Shown here: piece after piece, positions 19,640 to 29,628 of the stretch | Layout: each line of letters starts with the position of its first letter | Position numbering within the stretch: the stretch's first letter is position 1 | Assembly: GCA_963667815.1 (NCBI GenBank) | Contig: OY764021.1 | Length of the DNA: 64,000 nucleotides | Source of the DNA: Saccharicrinis sp963667815 | GTDB taxonomy: Bacteria; Bacteroidota; Bacteroidia; Bacteroidales; Marinilabiliaceae | Reading direction: 5' to 3' (one strand) | Program-made: the position numbers and the translations under genes | Notes under the pieces: generated by a model | What the model saw: the letters and a program-made list of their open reading frames with translations, nothing else | Database searches by the model: none | What the model was told of the DNA's origin: nothing

Positions 19640-22258
19640 TTAGTTAATGGTAATTTTTACTGCTTTTAAATCCTTTTCATCCGAACTATTTCCGTAGAAT
19701 ATTTCATATTCGCCTGGAGTTACAGCCATTTTTCGTTGCCCCCAATCGTAAAACTCAAATGATGATGCAGGTAATTTAATCACTGATTTTTGAGTTTTTC
19801 CGGGCTTAATGGTTAACCGCTCATATCCTCTTAAGGTTTTTAACGGCCCATCAATGTCATTAACCTTGCGCACATATACTTGAACAACTTCTGTTCCTGC
19901 ATGTTTTCCTGAGTTTGTAACAGGAACCGTTAATTTAACAGTTTCGTTAGCCGCAATTTTTGTTTTGCTTAAAGAAGCTTTTCCAATTTCGAATTTGGTG
20001 TAGCTCAATCCATATCCAAATGGGAAAAGTACATCGGTTGTGTAACGGTAAGTACGCCCCTTCATTGAGTAATCTTCGAAATCGCCCAACTTCTCTGAAT
20101 CTTTGTAAAAACTTACAGGCAGTTTTCCTGATGGATTGTAGTCGCCAAATAACACATCAGCCACAGCTTGCCCGCCGGATTCACCGCCATACCAGGCTTG
20201 TAGAATAGCATCGCAACTTTCGGTTTCAGGTGCAAAACCAATAGCCGAACCGGAGCAGTTTACAAAAACCACTTTTTTACCGGCAGCTTTTAATGCCTTT
20301 AAACAGATGCGCTGTACCGATGGCAATTCAATATTGGTGCGGTCGCCTCCTTTAAATCCGGGATAGTTAACCGGCATCTCTTCTCCTTCTAACAAAGTAG
20401 ATAAACCACCAACAAACACCACCACATCAACACCTTTCAACTTATTAATCAGGTTGGTATAATCTACATCCACCTCTTTTCCGAAGTTAAATTCAATGTT
20501 GGCCTGCCAGTTATTTTTCTGGGCATATAAAATTTCAATTTTGTATTTCGTTCCAGCTTCTACTTTAAATGGAATTCGAGATGGGATTGTCCTCCAATTA
20601 TTGTATTGCGCCAATGACTCTCCATTCACAATCAATTCAAAATATCCAGTTGCTCCTCCTTTAAATACAATTTCCTGGCTTTCTTCTGGCGTATATTCGG
20701 TTTCGTACTTGGCCGAAAACCCTTCCAGCTTAACACCAGATGCAAATTCGTGCTGCCCGGCAGTGGTTAATTTCATTGGATTTTCAATGCGCGTTACAGT
20801 AACAACATCGCCACTCCTATCGGGTGTATTCCAATAAGTGGCTTTAAACCCTTTTTTGCCTTCGAAAGAACATTTGCCAAAATATGATTGGGTAATTTTA
20901 TCTTCAACCAAATCACAGGCTTTGTCATAAACAATACTGTTTTCTGAGATTTTTGTTTTTATGCCATCTAAAATGGTAATGGTACGAACAGACGTGCCGT
21001 TATAATTCCCCCAAAGCATTGGCTCGTCATCGGCATTTGGCCCGATAACAGCAATTTTTTCGGCCGATTTTGACAAAGGCAACACATTGTTTTTATTCTG
21101 AAGCAAAGTCATTGACTGTTGCGCCATTTCCAAAGCAATCTGGCGGTGCTTGTCATTATTTAAAATTGAAGGCGAAATTTTAGACCAAGGTACAATGGCA
21201 TCATCATCCATCTCTCCTAAATCAAAACGGCCAATTAAAACACGCAATAAACTGGTATTGATATCGTCCTCTTTAATCAAGCCACGCTCTACAGCTTCGG
21301 GCAGATTTTTGAACGGGTAATTCTCCCAAACACACTCCACATCTGTTCCGGCAAGAACAGCTTTTGCAGAAGCATGGACTGCATCGGAAGACACCTTATG
21401 GGTAGTAAAGAAGTCGGTAACAGCACCACAATCAGAGACTACTAAATATTTATATCCCCACTCATCGCGAAGGATTCGTTGCAACAAACGGGTGTTTCCA
21501 CAACAAGGCTCATCGTCTAAACGTTGGTAAGCACACATCACCTGGCGCACATCGGACTCCTGAACCAAAGCCTTGAATGTTGGCAAATAGGTTTCGTAAA
21601 GTTCCCTTGGATCTACATTATTCAGGTTCAGCTCATGGCGGCTCCACTCCGGCCCTGAATGTACTGCGTAGTGTTTTGCGCAAGCTAACAACTTACGGTA
21701 CTTGGCATCATCTGGCCCTTGTAAACCCTTTACTACTGCAACACCCATCTTTGAAGTCAGGTAAGGATCTTCTCCATAAGTCTCTTGTCCCCTTCCCCAC
21801 CTTGGGTCACGGAATATATTCACATTAGGAGTCCAAACCGAAAGGCTTAAGAAACGCTTGTTCTCTTCGCCTTTTTGACGCGCTTCGTTGTATTTGGCAC
21901 GCGCTTCATCAGAAACTGCATTAAATATGTCATATACCAACAATTCGTTAAAAGAAGCAGCCATACCCATCGGTTCCGGGAATACCGTTACATTATCGGT
22001 ATTGGCATAGCCATGCAGAGCTTCGCTCCACCAGTTAAAACGCATTATACCAAAACGGGGAATTGGGTCGGACTGGTCGCACATTAACGCAGCTTTTTCT
22101 TCCAAGGTCAGCCTTGAAATTAAATCTTTTGCCCTCTCCTCAGAACTTAGTTCCGAATTTTGAAAAGGATATTTCTGCGCACATATATTAATTGTGAGCA
22201 AAAGCATGGCAGATATACTCAGCCATTTTCGTAAGTTTGATAGAGGTTTCGTTTTCAT
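19640..22258 (-). CDS. GH3 glycosidase with PA14 insert, probable beta-xylosidase
   Basis: The frame opens at 22297. The Met at 22256-22258 is preferred because the signal peptide (NLRKWLSISAMLLLTINICAQ) then has normal length, giving 872 residues. Domain order: GH3 N-domain (ERAKDLISRLTLEEK, WWSEALHGYA, FRDPRWGRGQETYGEDPYL, CAKHYAVHSGPEWSRH), then nucleophile Asp276 in YLVVSDCGAVTDFF. Next come the GH3 C-domain interrupted by a PA14 module (roughly 480-630), and an Fn3-like C-terminus (GTEVVQVYVRKV). The SDCGAV nucleophile motif and PA14 insert are common among beta-xylosidases of Bacteroidota xylan loci, with beta-glucosidase as the alternative. A 44-bp gap separates it from GH97 upstream. 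Confidence 0.92.
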   Translation of the reverse strand: MKTKPLSNLRKWLSISAMLLLTINICAQKYPFQNSELSSEERAKDLISRLTLEEKAALMCDQSDPIPRFGIMRFNWWSEALHGYANTDNVTVFPEPMGMAASFNELLVYDIFNAVSDEARAKYNEARQKGEENKRFLSLSVWTPNVNIFRDPRWGRGQETYGEDPYLTSKMGVAVVKGLQGPDDAKYRKLLACAKHYAVHSGPEWSRHELNLNNVDPRELYETYLPTFKALVQESDVRQVMCAYQRLDDEPCCGNTRLLQRILRDEWGYKYLVVSDCGAVTDFFTTHKVSSDAVHASAKAVLAGTDVECVWENYPFKNLPEAVERGLIKEDDINTSLLRVLIGRFDLGEMDDDAIVPWSKISPSILNNDKHRQIALEMAQQSMTLLQNKNNVLPLSKSAEKIAVIGPNADDEPMLWGNYNGTSVRTITILDGIKTKISENSIVYDKACDLVEDKITQSYFGKCSFEGKKGFKATYWNTPDRSGDVVTVTRIENPMKLTTAGQHEFASGVKLEGFSAKYETEYTPEESQEIVFKGGATGYFELIVNGESLAQYNNWRTIPSRIPFKVEAGTKYKIEILYAQKNNWQANIEFNFGKEVDVDYTNLINKLKGVDVVVFVGGLSTLLEGEEMPVNYPGFKGGDRTNIELPSVQRICLKALKAAGKKVVFVNCSGSAIGFAPETESCDAILQAWYGGESGGQAVADVLFGDYNPSGKLPVSFYKDSEKLGDFEDYSMKGRTYRYTTDVLFPFGYGLSYTKFEIGKASLSKTKIAANETVKLTVPVTNSGKHAGTEVVQVYVRKVNDIDGPLKTLRGYERLTIKPGKTQKSVIKLPASSFEFYDWGQRKMAVTPGEYEIFYGNSSDEKDLKAVKITIN

Positions 22259-22340
22259 TGAATTTATTTTTTTCACCAAGTTGAGATTGGATTTCATGCA
22301 ATTCTTTAAGTTGATTCAATATTGATATTAACTCCTGATT

Positions 22341-24266
22341 CTAATTATTTAGTGGCGTTAATTCAGCAGCAAAACCACCACGGCGCAACATTTTCACATC
22401 AATGGTACTTGTATTATACACCACCATATGTTTTACAGAGAAGGTTTTATCATGAATGCCATCGCTGATTAATGTCAGTTTATATTTTACATTTTCAGAT
22501 AAGAAACTGAAATTCAGCTTTTGCGTTTTTTCTTTCTGTATCCCCGAAATTCCACCAATGTACCAATTGGCTCCTTTTTGGCGCGCCATAACAGTAAATT
22601 CTCCCGGATAACCATCCAATAGTTTTGTATCATCCCAGGTATTTGGCACGGTTTTCAAAAAGCTTTTAGCAGCATCGGGCAATTCGTAATATCCTTCGGG
22701 ACGGTCGGCCATGTGCTGCATCGCAGATTCAAACAATACGCTTAAAGCCAATTCGTGGCCAAAGGATGTAATGTGCGGATATTGTGAGTTGGTAAACGTT
22801 ACCGGCGTATAATCCATGGAACCTACTACATTGCGGGTAAATGGTAAAACAGAATTATGTGCAGGCGCAGTTGTTGTTAACTCGGGGCCGTTATTGTACC
22901 ACTCTGCCCCTCTCACGCCTTCATAGGCCATTAAATGCGGATAGGTTCTTTGCCAACCACGGGGCACCAGGCAGCCATGGAAGTAAACCATTATCTCGAA
23001 TTTTGCGGCATCTTCCAAAATATCAAGATAGTAGTTAATCATGTCTTGCTTCTCACTTTCAAAAAAGTCGACCTTCACACCTGCAACACCCAGCTTCTTT
23101 AGCTTTGCAAACTCTTCCATACGGTTCTCGTGGGTTAACATTCGGTCTTTTGGCGTAGCGCCAACCCAGGTATGCTCACCTCCCGAATTGTACCATATCA
23201 ATGGTTTAACTCCTAACGAATGGATATATCTTAAGGCATCTTCCAGATTACCACCATTGCTCATATTATCCCACTCCCAATCCAAAAGTGTATAATCCCA
23301 TCCCATCGAAGCTGCTAAATCGGCAAATCTGCATACTGTTTTATAATCTTTTGTGCCATGATTATCTGACCAATAGTTCCACGATGCCACACCTGGCTTA
23401 ATCCACTCGGTATCAACAATCACCGAAGGGGCAGATACGTCATTTACCAAAGTAGATTCCACAATATCCGCAAGGCTACCCATTACAATTACCCTCCAAG
23501 GCGATTTCCAAGGAAGTGTTACAGTTGGTTGTACTTCGCCAGTACCCCTGCCATTCCATTCATCCGGGAAAGTTATTTTATATTTCGTTTTGTCTCCGTA
23601 ATTCGTTAATTTTGAACCACAAAAATTATGGTTAACATCGGCTTCGTGAATTAAAAACCAGCAAGATGTATCGGGTGTGCTAAAAAGTGCAGGATACGCC
23701 CAATCTTTTTGCTCTGAGCCATCGACCATTTTAGCATACAAACCTTCATTAGCCGGGTTGAATTTTTGTAACCAACGCATGGTACTGTCCGGGATTGAAT
23801 AAGTGGTTAACTCATCGGTTACTTTATAAGCCGCGTCCTTACCAGGAATTTCATAACGAAAAGCAACGCCATCGTTATAAGCACGAATAATAAGATTGAG
23901 TTTTACTTTGTTTAAATTTTCGAAAGAAACCATCACTTCGTTGCCCAAATTGCTACAATGAGCTTTTTTCCCGTGCAACATGGTATATTCTTCATATATC
24001 GATTTAGGTTTTCCTGTTTTTATATATTTAAGGTTGCTTGAAAAATCATGCTCCGAACAAACAAGACCCAGATCTATCTTTGGAATTACTTCTTTTTGAT
24101 TTTCAACATTGCTATAATTGATTTTTAAATACCACTCCCCTCTTTGTTGATTATAAAGTTGAACATTTACCTGTTTATTAGGAGATATAAGAGATACAGT
24201 TTGAGAATTGACAAAAGATATCGAGATTATAAAAATTAAAGTTATAGAACCAATTCTTTTTTTCAT
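22341..24266 (-). CDS. GH97 glycosidase, retaining type (probable alpha-galactosidase)
   Basis: The start at 24264-24266 gives signal peptide MKKRIGSITLIFIISISFVNSQ, better than the longer frame from 24302. The GH97 N-terminal beta-super-sandwich is followed by the barrel (PGVASWNYWSDNHG, MGWDYTLLDWEWD, KPLIWYNSGGEHTW). The segment LGVAGVKVDFFESEKQD puts an Asp (residue 400) where retaining GH97 members such as the Bacteroides alpha-galactosidase have their nucleophile. The inverting SusB type has a different residue set. C-terminal beta domain to the end. It is the first gene of the minus-strand series and faces away from the HTCS gene across 534 bp. Confidence 0.92.
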   Translation of the reverse strand: MKKRIGSITLIFIISISFVNSQTVSLISPNKQVNVQLYNQQRGEWYLKINYSNVENQKEVIPKIDLGLVCSEHDFSSNLKYIKTGKPKSIYEEYTMLHGKKAHCSNLGNEVMVSFENLNKVKLNLIIRAYNDGVAFRYEIPGKDAAYKVTDELTTYSIPDSTMRWLQKFNPANEGLYAKMVDGSEQKDWAYPALFSTPDTSCWFLIHEADVNHNFCGSKLTNYGDKTKYKITFPDEWNGRGTGEVQPTVTLPWKSPWRVIVMGSLADIVESTLVNDVSAPSVIVDTEWIKPGVASWNYWSDNHGTKDYKTVCRFADLAASMGWDYTLLDWEWDNMSNGGNLEDALRYIHSLGVKPLIWYNSGGEHTWVGATPKDRMLTHENRMEEFAKLKKLGVAGVKVDFFESEKQDMINYYLDILEDAAKFEIMVYFHGCLVPRGWQRTYPHLMAYEGVRGAEWYNNGPELTTTAPAHNSVLPFTRNVVGSMDYTPVTFTNSQYPHITSFGHELALSVLFESAMQHMADRPEGYYELPDAAKSFLKTVPNTWDDTKLLDGYPGEFTVMARQKGANWYIGGISGIQKEKTQKLNFSFLSENVKYKLTLISDGIHDKTFSVKHMVVYNTSTIDVKMLRRGGFAAELTPLNN

Positions 24267-24302
24267 ATAAAAATATATAACATTACTTAATTCCGAAAAC
24301 AA

Positions 24303-24660
24303 GCTGATTTATAATACTTAAATCTTGCCTTTAAAAACAACTAAAATACTTAATTTTAACCTACCCACTTATCGATTTTAGATATATGAATTATGAAATT
24401 GGATAAAAACCCAAATAAGATTAAATTCTAAACACTTATTTGGATTTTAATAAACCTTCATGATTAAAAATCTCTTCTAAATAAATCACATTCTTATCAT
24501 ATATAAAACAATAGGCTTTGTTGCGTTTATTATGTTAGATGCTTTGTTATGCATCTTTCTCAATTACAAATAGAAAAAGATGAAGAATAGACCTGTAAAA
24601 GCCATTGCAAAGCAATGAAAATTAGTTGAAAACCCGGACTATAAATTATTATTGTCATAG
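24303..24660. other. Divergent intergenic region GH97 / HTCS
   Basis: AT-rich spacer between the divergent GH97 and HTCS genes. It must hold the promoter of the minus-strand enzyme series and may hold the regulator's binding site. I see no clear promoter consensus for the minus strand and no copy of the leader repeat. Confidence 0.4.
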
Positions 24661-24661
24661 T

Positions 24662-24691
24662 TTTGCAATACTTTCTAATTAATTACTTTTG
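24662..24691 (+). promoter_or_regulatory. Candidate Bacteroidota promoter for the HTCS gene
   Basis: TTTG at 24662-24665 and TACTTTTG at 24684-24691 match the Bacteroides -33 (TTTG) and -7 (TAnnTTTG) elements, with 18 bp between. The predicted message would carry a 5' leader of about 100 bases before the ATG at 24801. The spacing is slightly short, so this is a candidate only. Confidence 0.45.
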
Positions 24692-24800
24692 CAGAATGAC
24701 TTTGTGAATAGACTTAAGTATCTTCACTTTAAATTTTCGGGAAGACAATGAAATTCCTGAGTCTATTATTCATTTATCATGTATGTGCGAAATATGAATT

Positions 24801-27800
24801 ATGAAGATATTATTGAAATATACGTTTACGATAATATTATTGATTGTAGTTTTTGCAGTTAAGGCTGAACTGACCAACAACTTATTTGATATAAAACATA
24901 TTGGTTATGCCGAAGGACTCAGCAGTCAACGCGTATTTTCAATTGTTGAAGATAACAACGGTGCAATATGGATGGCCACCAAAGTAGGAATAGATCGTTA
25001 CAACGGCTATGTGGTAAAAAACTACACGCTATCTGGCAACTTTCACTATAGTGACATGGCCGGACGAACACTTCGTTTGCTTTACGACGAACAATATGGG
25101 CTATGGGCATACGATAACACTGGAAGAATCTATCGTTATTCTGTGAAGAATGACTCTTTTGAACAATACCTGAACTTAGGCCAATACATCAATGGTGAAA
25201 TCATACTAAACAAACTTTGCCTTGACGGGAAAGGAACATTATGGTTTGGATTAAGTAAAGGACTGCACAAGAAAGAGGCAGATAAACCTATCACTTCTAT
25301 TATTGAGGGAGAATATATTAATGACATTATATCCTCAGGGCAACAACTTTTTGTTGGTACATCAATAGGGGTATTTCAACTTGTACCTTCTCAATCCGAC
25401 AAAATTCAACGGTTGATAGAAGGAAAAGACGTACAGACATTATTCTACAACATTACAAAAAATGAACTTTGGTTAGGAACATTCAACAATGGACTTTGGG
25501 TAATGGATTTGAATACTTCTACCCTACTCCCTATGAAGGAACGTAATCTCAGCTTTCTTCATCCCATAAGAGCTATTACAAATTATGACGCACATACCTT
25601 ATTGGTCGGAATAGACGGAGGAGGTGTATACACTGTTGATCAAAATTCAAAAAAGTGCCATCTGCTAATGAGTACAGAAGATAGTACCGACATTTTTTTA
25701 CGGGGCAATGGCATATATGCTGTCACCAAAGACAATCAAGGTAACATCTGGATAGGAAGTTATACTGGAGGAGTATCGGTTGCAATTCTGCAGACATTCC
25801 CCATTACTATCTTGAACCATCAAAGAGGAAATCCGCAATCTCTGGCAAACAACAATATAAACGATATAGAAGAGGATACCAATGGAAACCAATGGTTCGC
25901 CACAGACTTTGGAATCAGCGTGCGAGATACACTTTCTAATCAATGGAGCCATGTATTAAAGGGTGTTGTGGTAGTTACCTTGTGTAAAGCGGAAAATGGC
26001 TCAGTATGGGCTGGAACCTATGGAGATGGACTCTACCTTTTGAATAATCGCAAACAGATTGTCCGTCATCTTACAAAAAATGAGGGATTAACAACAAACT
26101 ACATCTTTTCTATCAAGCAAGATACTGACGGAAACTTATGGGTGGCAGGTTTAGAAGGAAAACTACAAATTCTCAACAAGCAAGGACTACCTATACAATC
26201 ATACAATATACAGTGGATTCATTCCATTGAGGAGGTTGGAGAGGATCGGATAGCTGCCGCTACTGTTAATGGTTTTTACATTGTCAACAAACGTACTGGA
26301 GCTATTCAACACTATGCAACCTCGCAGGAATACAGCCAACAAAGTGCCAGTGCTTATATTATATCGATGCTATTTAATGCAGACAGCACTGTTTGGCTTG
26401 GGACTGAAGGTGGCGGATTAAACCTGTATGATATGAAAACCAGGAAATTAAAGATGTTCACAACCTTTGAAGGGATGCCATCCAACGACATATATAGTTT
26501 GCAACGAGATATCAGAGGACGCCTATGGGCAAGCACTGGAAAAGGACTTGCTTTAATCGAAAACTCTCAAGTATCAAATCTCAATTATGTTGGTGATGTA
26601 GACAGGGAATATAACAAATCCTCATTTGCCCGATTGGCAAACGGTAAGTTTGTATATGGCAGCACCAATGGAGCTGTTTTAGTTACACCCGATGCAATTA
26701 CAGTAACAAATTATCAATCTCAATTGAAATTTACTGGCTTATCAATAGAATATCTTCCAGCAGATGAAGAAAAACGCTTACGACCTACTATATTTGACAT
26801 GCTTGCAAGTGGTATGGTTGAACTAGATTACAAACACAACTCTTTTTCAGTTACTTTTGAGTCCATTAACTACCGTTTTCAGCGTGACATCGCATACCAA
26901 TACATTTTAGAAGGATACGAAAAATCATGGAGTAGTCTATCTTCTAATGGTATGGTTCGATATACCAATGTATCTCCAGGATCTTATATTCTTAAGGTAC
27001 GCAGCTTACGCCGTAATAATGGAAAAGTTATATCGGAACAAACGCTTATGTTAACAGTTGCTCAGCCTTGGTGGAATTCGTGGTGGGCATGGATAGTTTA
27101 CATTAGTATCGTAGGCATTATTTTTCATTTCATTTTGCGTTTTAAAAGAAATCAACTCCAGAAAGAATACGATGAAGACAAAATAAGGTTCTTTATTAAT
27201 ACTGCACATGACATCAGAACACCTGTAACGCTTATTATGGCACCTTTAGATGACTTGAGCAAGGAAGAAGGCCTTTCTGACAAAGCTCTTTACTTTTTGA
27301 AACTGGCCCGAAATAACACTCACAAACTATATACACTCATCTCTCAACTTTTGGAATTTGAGAAAGTGGACAGCCACAAACAACAACTTACATTATCACC
27401 ACTAAACATAAATAACATACTTACAAAAGAGATATCCAGTTTTCAGCCACTTTGCAACAAAAAACAATTGAACTTAAATCTCTCTTTGCCAGATGAACAA
27501 ATATACATTATGGCAGATAGGCATAACATAGAGATACTGTTAGACAATCTTGTTTCCAATGCTTGCAAATACACAATGCCAGGAGGAGATATCCGCTTAA
27601 GCTTAAACTACACCAAACGAAAAGCCATTATAGAAATTAAAGACAGCGGTATAGGCATTCCGAAGAAGGCTAAAAAACACTTATTTAACAACGTTTATCG
27701 AGCCAAAAACACCTTGATAACAAACGAAGACGGAACGGGATTCGGCCTTTTGCAGGCACATCGTATAATAAAAATGCTGCACGGGAGAATCAGCTTCCAA

Positions 27801-28796
27801 TCTGAAGAAAACAAGGGTAGTACCTTTACGATAACTTTGCAAAGAACAGATGCGGCTTTGGAGTCTATGCCAAAGCGAACCATTCCGCCCAAAGAAGTTA
27901 TAGACACGGAAAATATGGATGTTGCTATACATAAAAACAGCAAGCTCAAAAACACAGGTAGCCAAAAAGCTAAGAATACGATACTTATAGTAGAAGACCA
28001 TGAGTCGCTGCGGGATTATTTGCGCAAAACATTTGAGCATGACTATAGGGTTGTTGACGTTGCTGATGGACAAGAAGCACTCTCATACCTTTCAACAGAA
28101 TATCCCGATTTGATACTGTCGGACGTTATGATGCCTGGTATACAAGGAGATGAACTGTGCCAAATGGTTAAAAACAATCCCAATACATCAGGCATCCCAT
28201 TTATACTACTAACAGCAAAAGTTAATCATAATGCAACTGTTGATGGTTTAAAAAAAGGTGCTGACGACTATATTCCTAAACCATTCAGTACTGAAATTTT
28301 AAAACTGAAGGTAGACGGTATGATTGCCAACAGAAACAGACTAAGGGACTTTTTCATGAGGCAAGCTATTATGCAAGTTGAAACAAAAAAAGATCAGGTT
28401 GACAACGAAGGAAACGAAAACCCAACTTCAAGTATTGATGACGATAAGATTGATGACACAGAAATGATTCTTCTATCAGAGAACGACCGTCAATTTATTA
28501 TACAAGCTACCCAACTTGTCATCAGAAACATAAGCAATATTGAGATTAACACGCTTTGTAAGGAAATGGCCATGAGCCGAACACTTTTTTATAGCCGCCT
28601 TAAATCCTTGACTGGGAAAGGACCACAAGAGTTCATCCGCATCATTCGCCTACAAAAGGCTTCCGAATTATTAAAAGAAGGTAGAAATGTAACTGAAGTG
28701 GCCACAGACACAGGATTTGTTAACGTAAAATACTTTAGTTCTTTATTTAAGAAACATTTTGGTGTACAACCCAGCAAGTACAATCAACCCGAATAA
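24801..28796 (+). CDS. Hybrid two-component system regulator (HTCS)
   Basis: 1331 residues in one polypeptide: a sensor, kinase and transcription factor that switches on the locus when a specific oligosaccharide binds in the periplasm. A signal-anchor N-terminus is followed by two propellers made of short repeats (GAIWMATKVGIDRYNG, GTLWFGLSKGLHK, GNIWIGSYTGGVS, GNLWVAGLEG and others, about 30-680), a Y_Y_Y domain (about 690-755) and a membrane helix (about 760-782). Next come the HisKA with His803 in NTAHDIRTPVTLI and the HATPase (LLDNLVSNACKYT, DSGIGIP, DGTGFGLLQAHRI). The receiver has phospho-acceptor Asp1108 in LILSDVMMPG, and an AraC-type double HTH (about 1225-1331) ends the protein. It sits between the minus-strand enzymes and the SusCD operon, as expected for their regulator. 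Confidence 0.97.
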   Translation: MKILLKYTFTIILLIVVFAVKAELTNNLFDIKHIGYAEGLSSQRVFSIVEDNNGAIWMATKVGIDRYNGYVVKNYTLSGNFHYSDMAGRTLRLLYDEQYGLWAYDNTGRIYRYSVKNDSFEQYLNLGQYINGEIILNKLCLDGKGTLWFGLSKGLHKKEADKPITSIIEGEYINDIISSGQQLFVGTSIGVFQLVPSQSDKIQRLIEGKDVQTLFYNITKNELWLGTFNNGLWVMDLNTSTLLPMKERNLSFLHPIRAITNYDAHTLLVGIDGGGVYTVDQNSKKCHLLMSTEDSTDIFLRGNGIYAVTKDNQGNIWIGSYTGGVSVAILQTFPITILNHQRGNPQSLANNNINDIEEDTNGNQWFATDFGISVRDTLSNQWSHVLKGVVVVTLCKAENGSVWAGTYGDGLYLLNNRKQIVRHLTKNEGLTTNYIFSIKQDTDGNLWVAGLEGKLQILNKQGLPIQSYNIQWIHSIEEVGEDRIAAATVNGFYIVNKRTGAIQHYATSQEYSQQSASAYIISMLFNADSTVWLGTEGGGLNLYDMKTRKLKMFTTFEGMPSNDIYSLQRDIRGRLWASTGKGLALIENSQVSNLNYVGDVDREYNKSSFARLANGKFVYGSTNGAVLVTPDAITVTNYQSQLKFTGLSIEYLPADEEKRLRPTIFDMLASGMVELDYKHNSFSVTFESINYRFQRDIAYQYILEGYEKSWSSLSSNGMVRYTNVSPGSYILKVRSLRRNNGKVISEQTLMLTVAQPWWNSWWAWIVYISIVGIIFHFILRFKRNQLQKEYDEDKIRFFINTAHDIRTPVTLIMAPLDDLSKEEGLSDKALYFLKLARNNTHKLYTLISQLLEFEKVDSHKQQLTLSPLNINNILTKEISSFQPLCNKKQLNLNLSLPDEQIYIMADRHNIEILLDNLVSNACKYTMPGGDIRLSLNYTKRKAIIEIKDSGIGIPKKAKKHLFNNVYRAKNTLITNEDGTGFGLLQAHRIIKMLHGRISFQSEENKGSTFTITLQRTDAALESMPKRTIPPKEVIDTENMDVAIHKNSKLKNTGSQKAKNTILIVEDHESLRDYLRKTFEHDYRVVDVADGQEALSYLSTEYPDLILSDVMMPGIQGDELCQMVKNNPNTSGIPFILLTAKVNHNATVDGLKKGADDYIPKPFSTEILKLKVDGMIANRNRLRDFFMRQAIMQVETKKDQVDNEGNENPTSSIDDDKIDDTEMILLSENDRQFIIQATQLVIRNISNIEINTLCKEMAMSRTLFYSRLKSLTGKGPQEFIRIIRLQKASELLKEGRNVTEVATDTGFVNVKYFSSLFKKHFGVQPSKYNQPE

Positions 28797-29535
28797 GGTT
28801 TGCTGATGATATAAAACTGTTTTCCTATTGAAGTATCAAATTCTTTATATGCTGCAATGGCTTATTTATTGTGTTCATCAATAGCAAAATAATAACCTGA
28901 ATTCTAAAATTTTAATCGAATTCAGATTAATCTATTCTGACCAGGTTTTACTTCTTTTTAGATATGCTTTGCTTTAGTTCATAAATGCATTACATCCACA
29001 ACCATGCGCATTGCTTCGAGTTAAAGTTAATTCTGGGTTTCTTCGATATACATGTGCGTTCCTTCTTTACAAAACTTCTCTAGCTCATCACTTTTGAAAT
29101 GAGCTTTTGCCAGCATTAGTAATAGAATGTCCTTATGAAAATTGAAAGAAAGTGGCATAAAACAAGGCTTTACTGAAACAAGGCATTATCCCGATAGCTA
29201 TCAGTATCTGGCGAGTTGAAGTGAAGCAACGAAGTATCTTATTATTTTGAAGTAATTTTATTGTGTAATAGATTTTCTAATGCATATTGCGAGTTTTAGA
29301 CCATCAATTTTGTAGTTTTTTCTATCTCCAATAAAATCCTCTAAATAAACGCCATAAAGACGGCTCTCTCCTGCAAAAAACAGAAATATGTCTGCAATCA
29401 AACCTTATTTGTCAGCTTTCCGCCCATTGATTTTAACAATCATTAGCAATTTTACACCACAATTTTGAATCGCAGAATAAAGACAGAAAACTGCCTTCCA
29501 AAATCAAAAAATGAGTTTATTAATCATCTGTCATT
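28797..29535. other. Long intergenic region before the SusCD operon
   Basis: 739 bp with no convincing gene. A minus-strand frame of about 43 codons ends at 29027 (…KAHFKSDELEKFC…). It has no recognised family and could be a relic. The palindrome GATAGCTATC lies near 29193-29202. CGAGTT-containing phrases near 29213 and 29290 faintly resemble the leader repeat but lack its other half. The promoter of the GH16-SusC-SusD operon should lie at the right end. Confidence 0.4.
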
Positions 29536-29628
29536 ATGAAACGAGCCATGAAAAAAAGTTCTCACACACGAGGAAAACTAAATTGGCGAGTTCCATATGA
29601 CAAGTAAAAATCAAATAATAAGCATATG
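29536..29628 (+). repeat. 90-bp leader repeat, copy A (upstream of GH16)
   Basis: It starts ATGAAACGAGCCATGA, contains TTCTCACACACGAGGAAAAC and TTGGCGAGTTCCATATGAC, and ends at the GH16 ATG (29626-29628). The half-sites CGAG-CCAT-GA at 29542 and CGAGTTCCATATGA at 29587 form an imperfect direct repeat 45 bp apart. A 23-codon frame starts at the first ATG and ends at a stop about 20 bp before the GH16 start. A similar frame exists only in copy C. Confidence 0.82.

Noticed and set aside
28990..29155. Minus-strand frame of about 43 codons ending at 29027
   Set aside because: It has no recognised family, no upstream gene and no support beyond being open. It is mentioned only in the intergenic note.
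29205..29310. Two phrases (TGGCGAGTTG and TTGCGAGTTTTAGACCATC) resembling the second half of the leader repeat
   Set aside because: Neither has the first half-site at the right distance, and neither is next to a start codon. Too weak to call.
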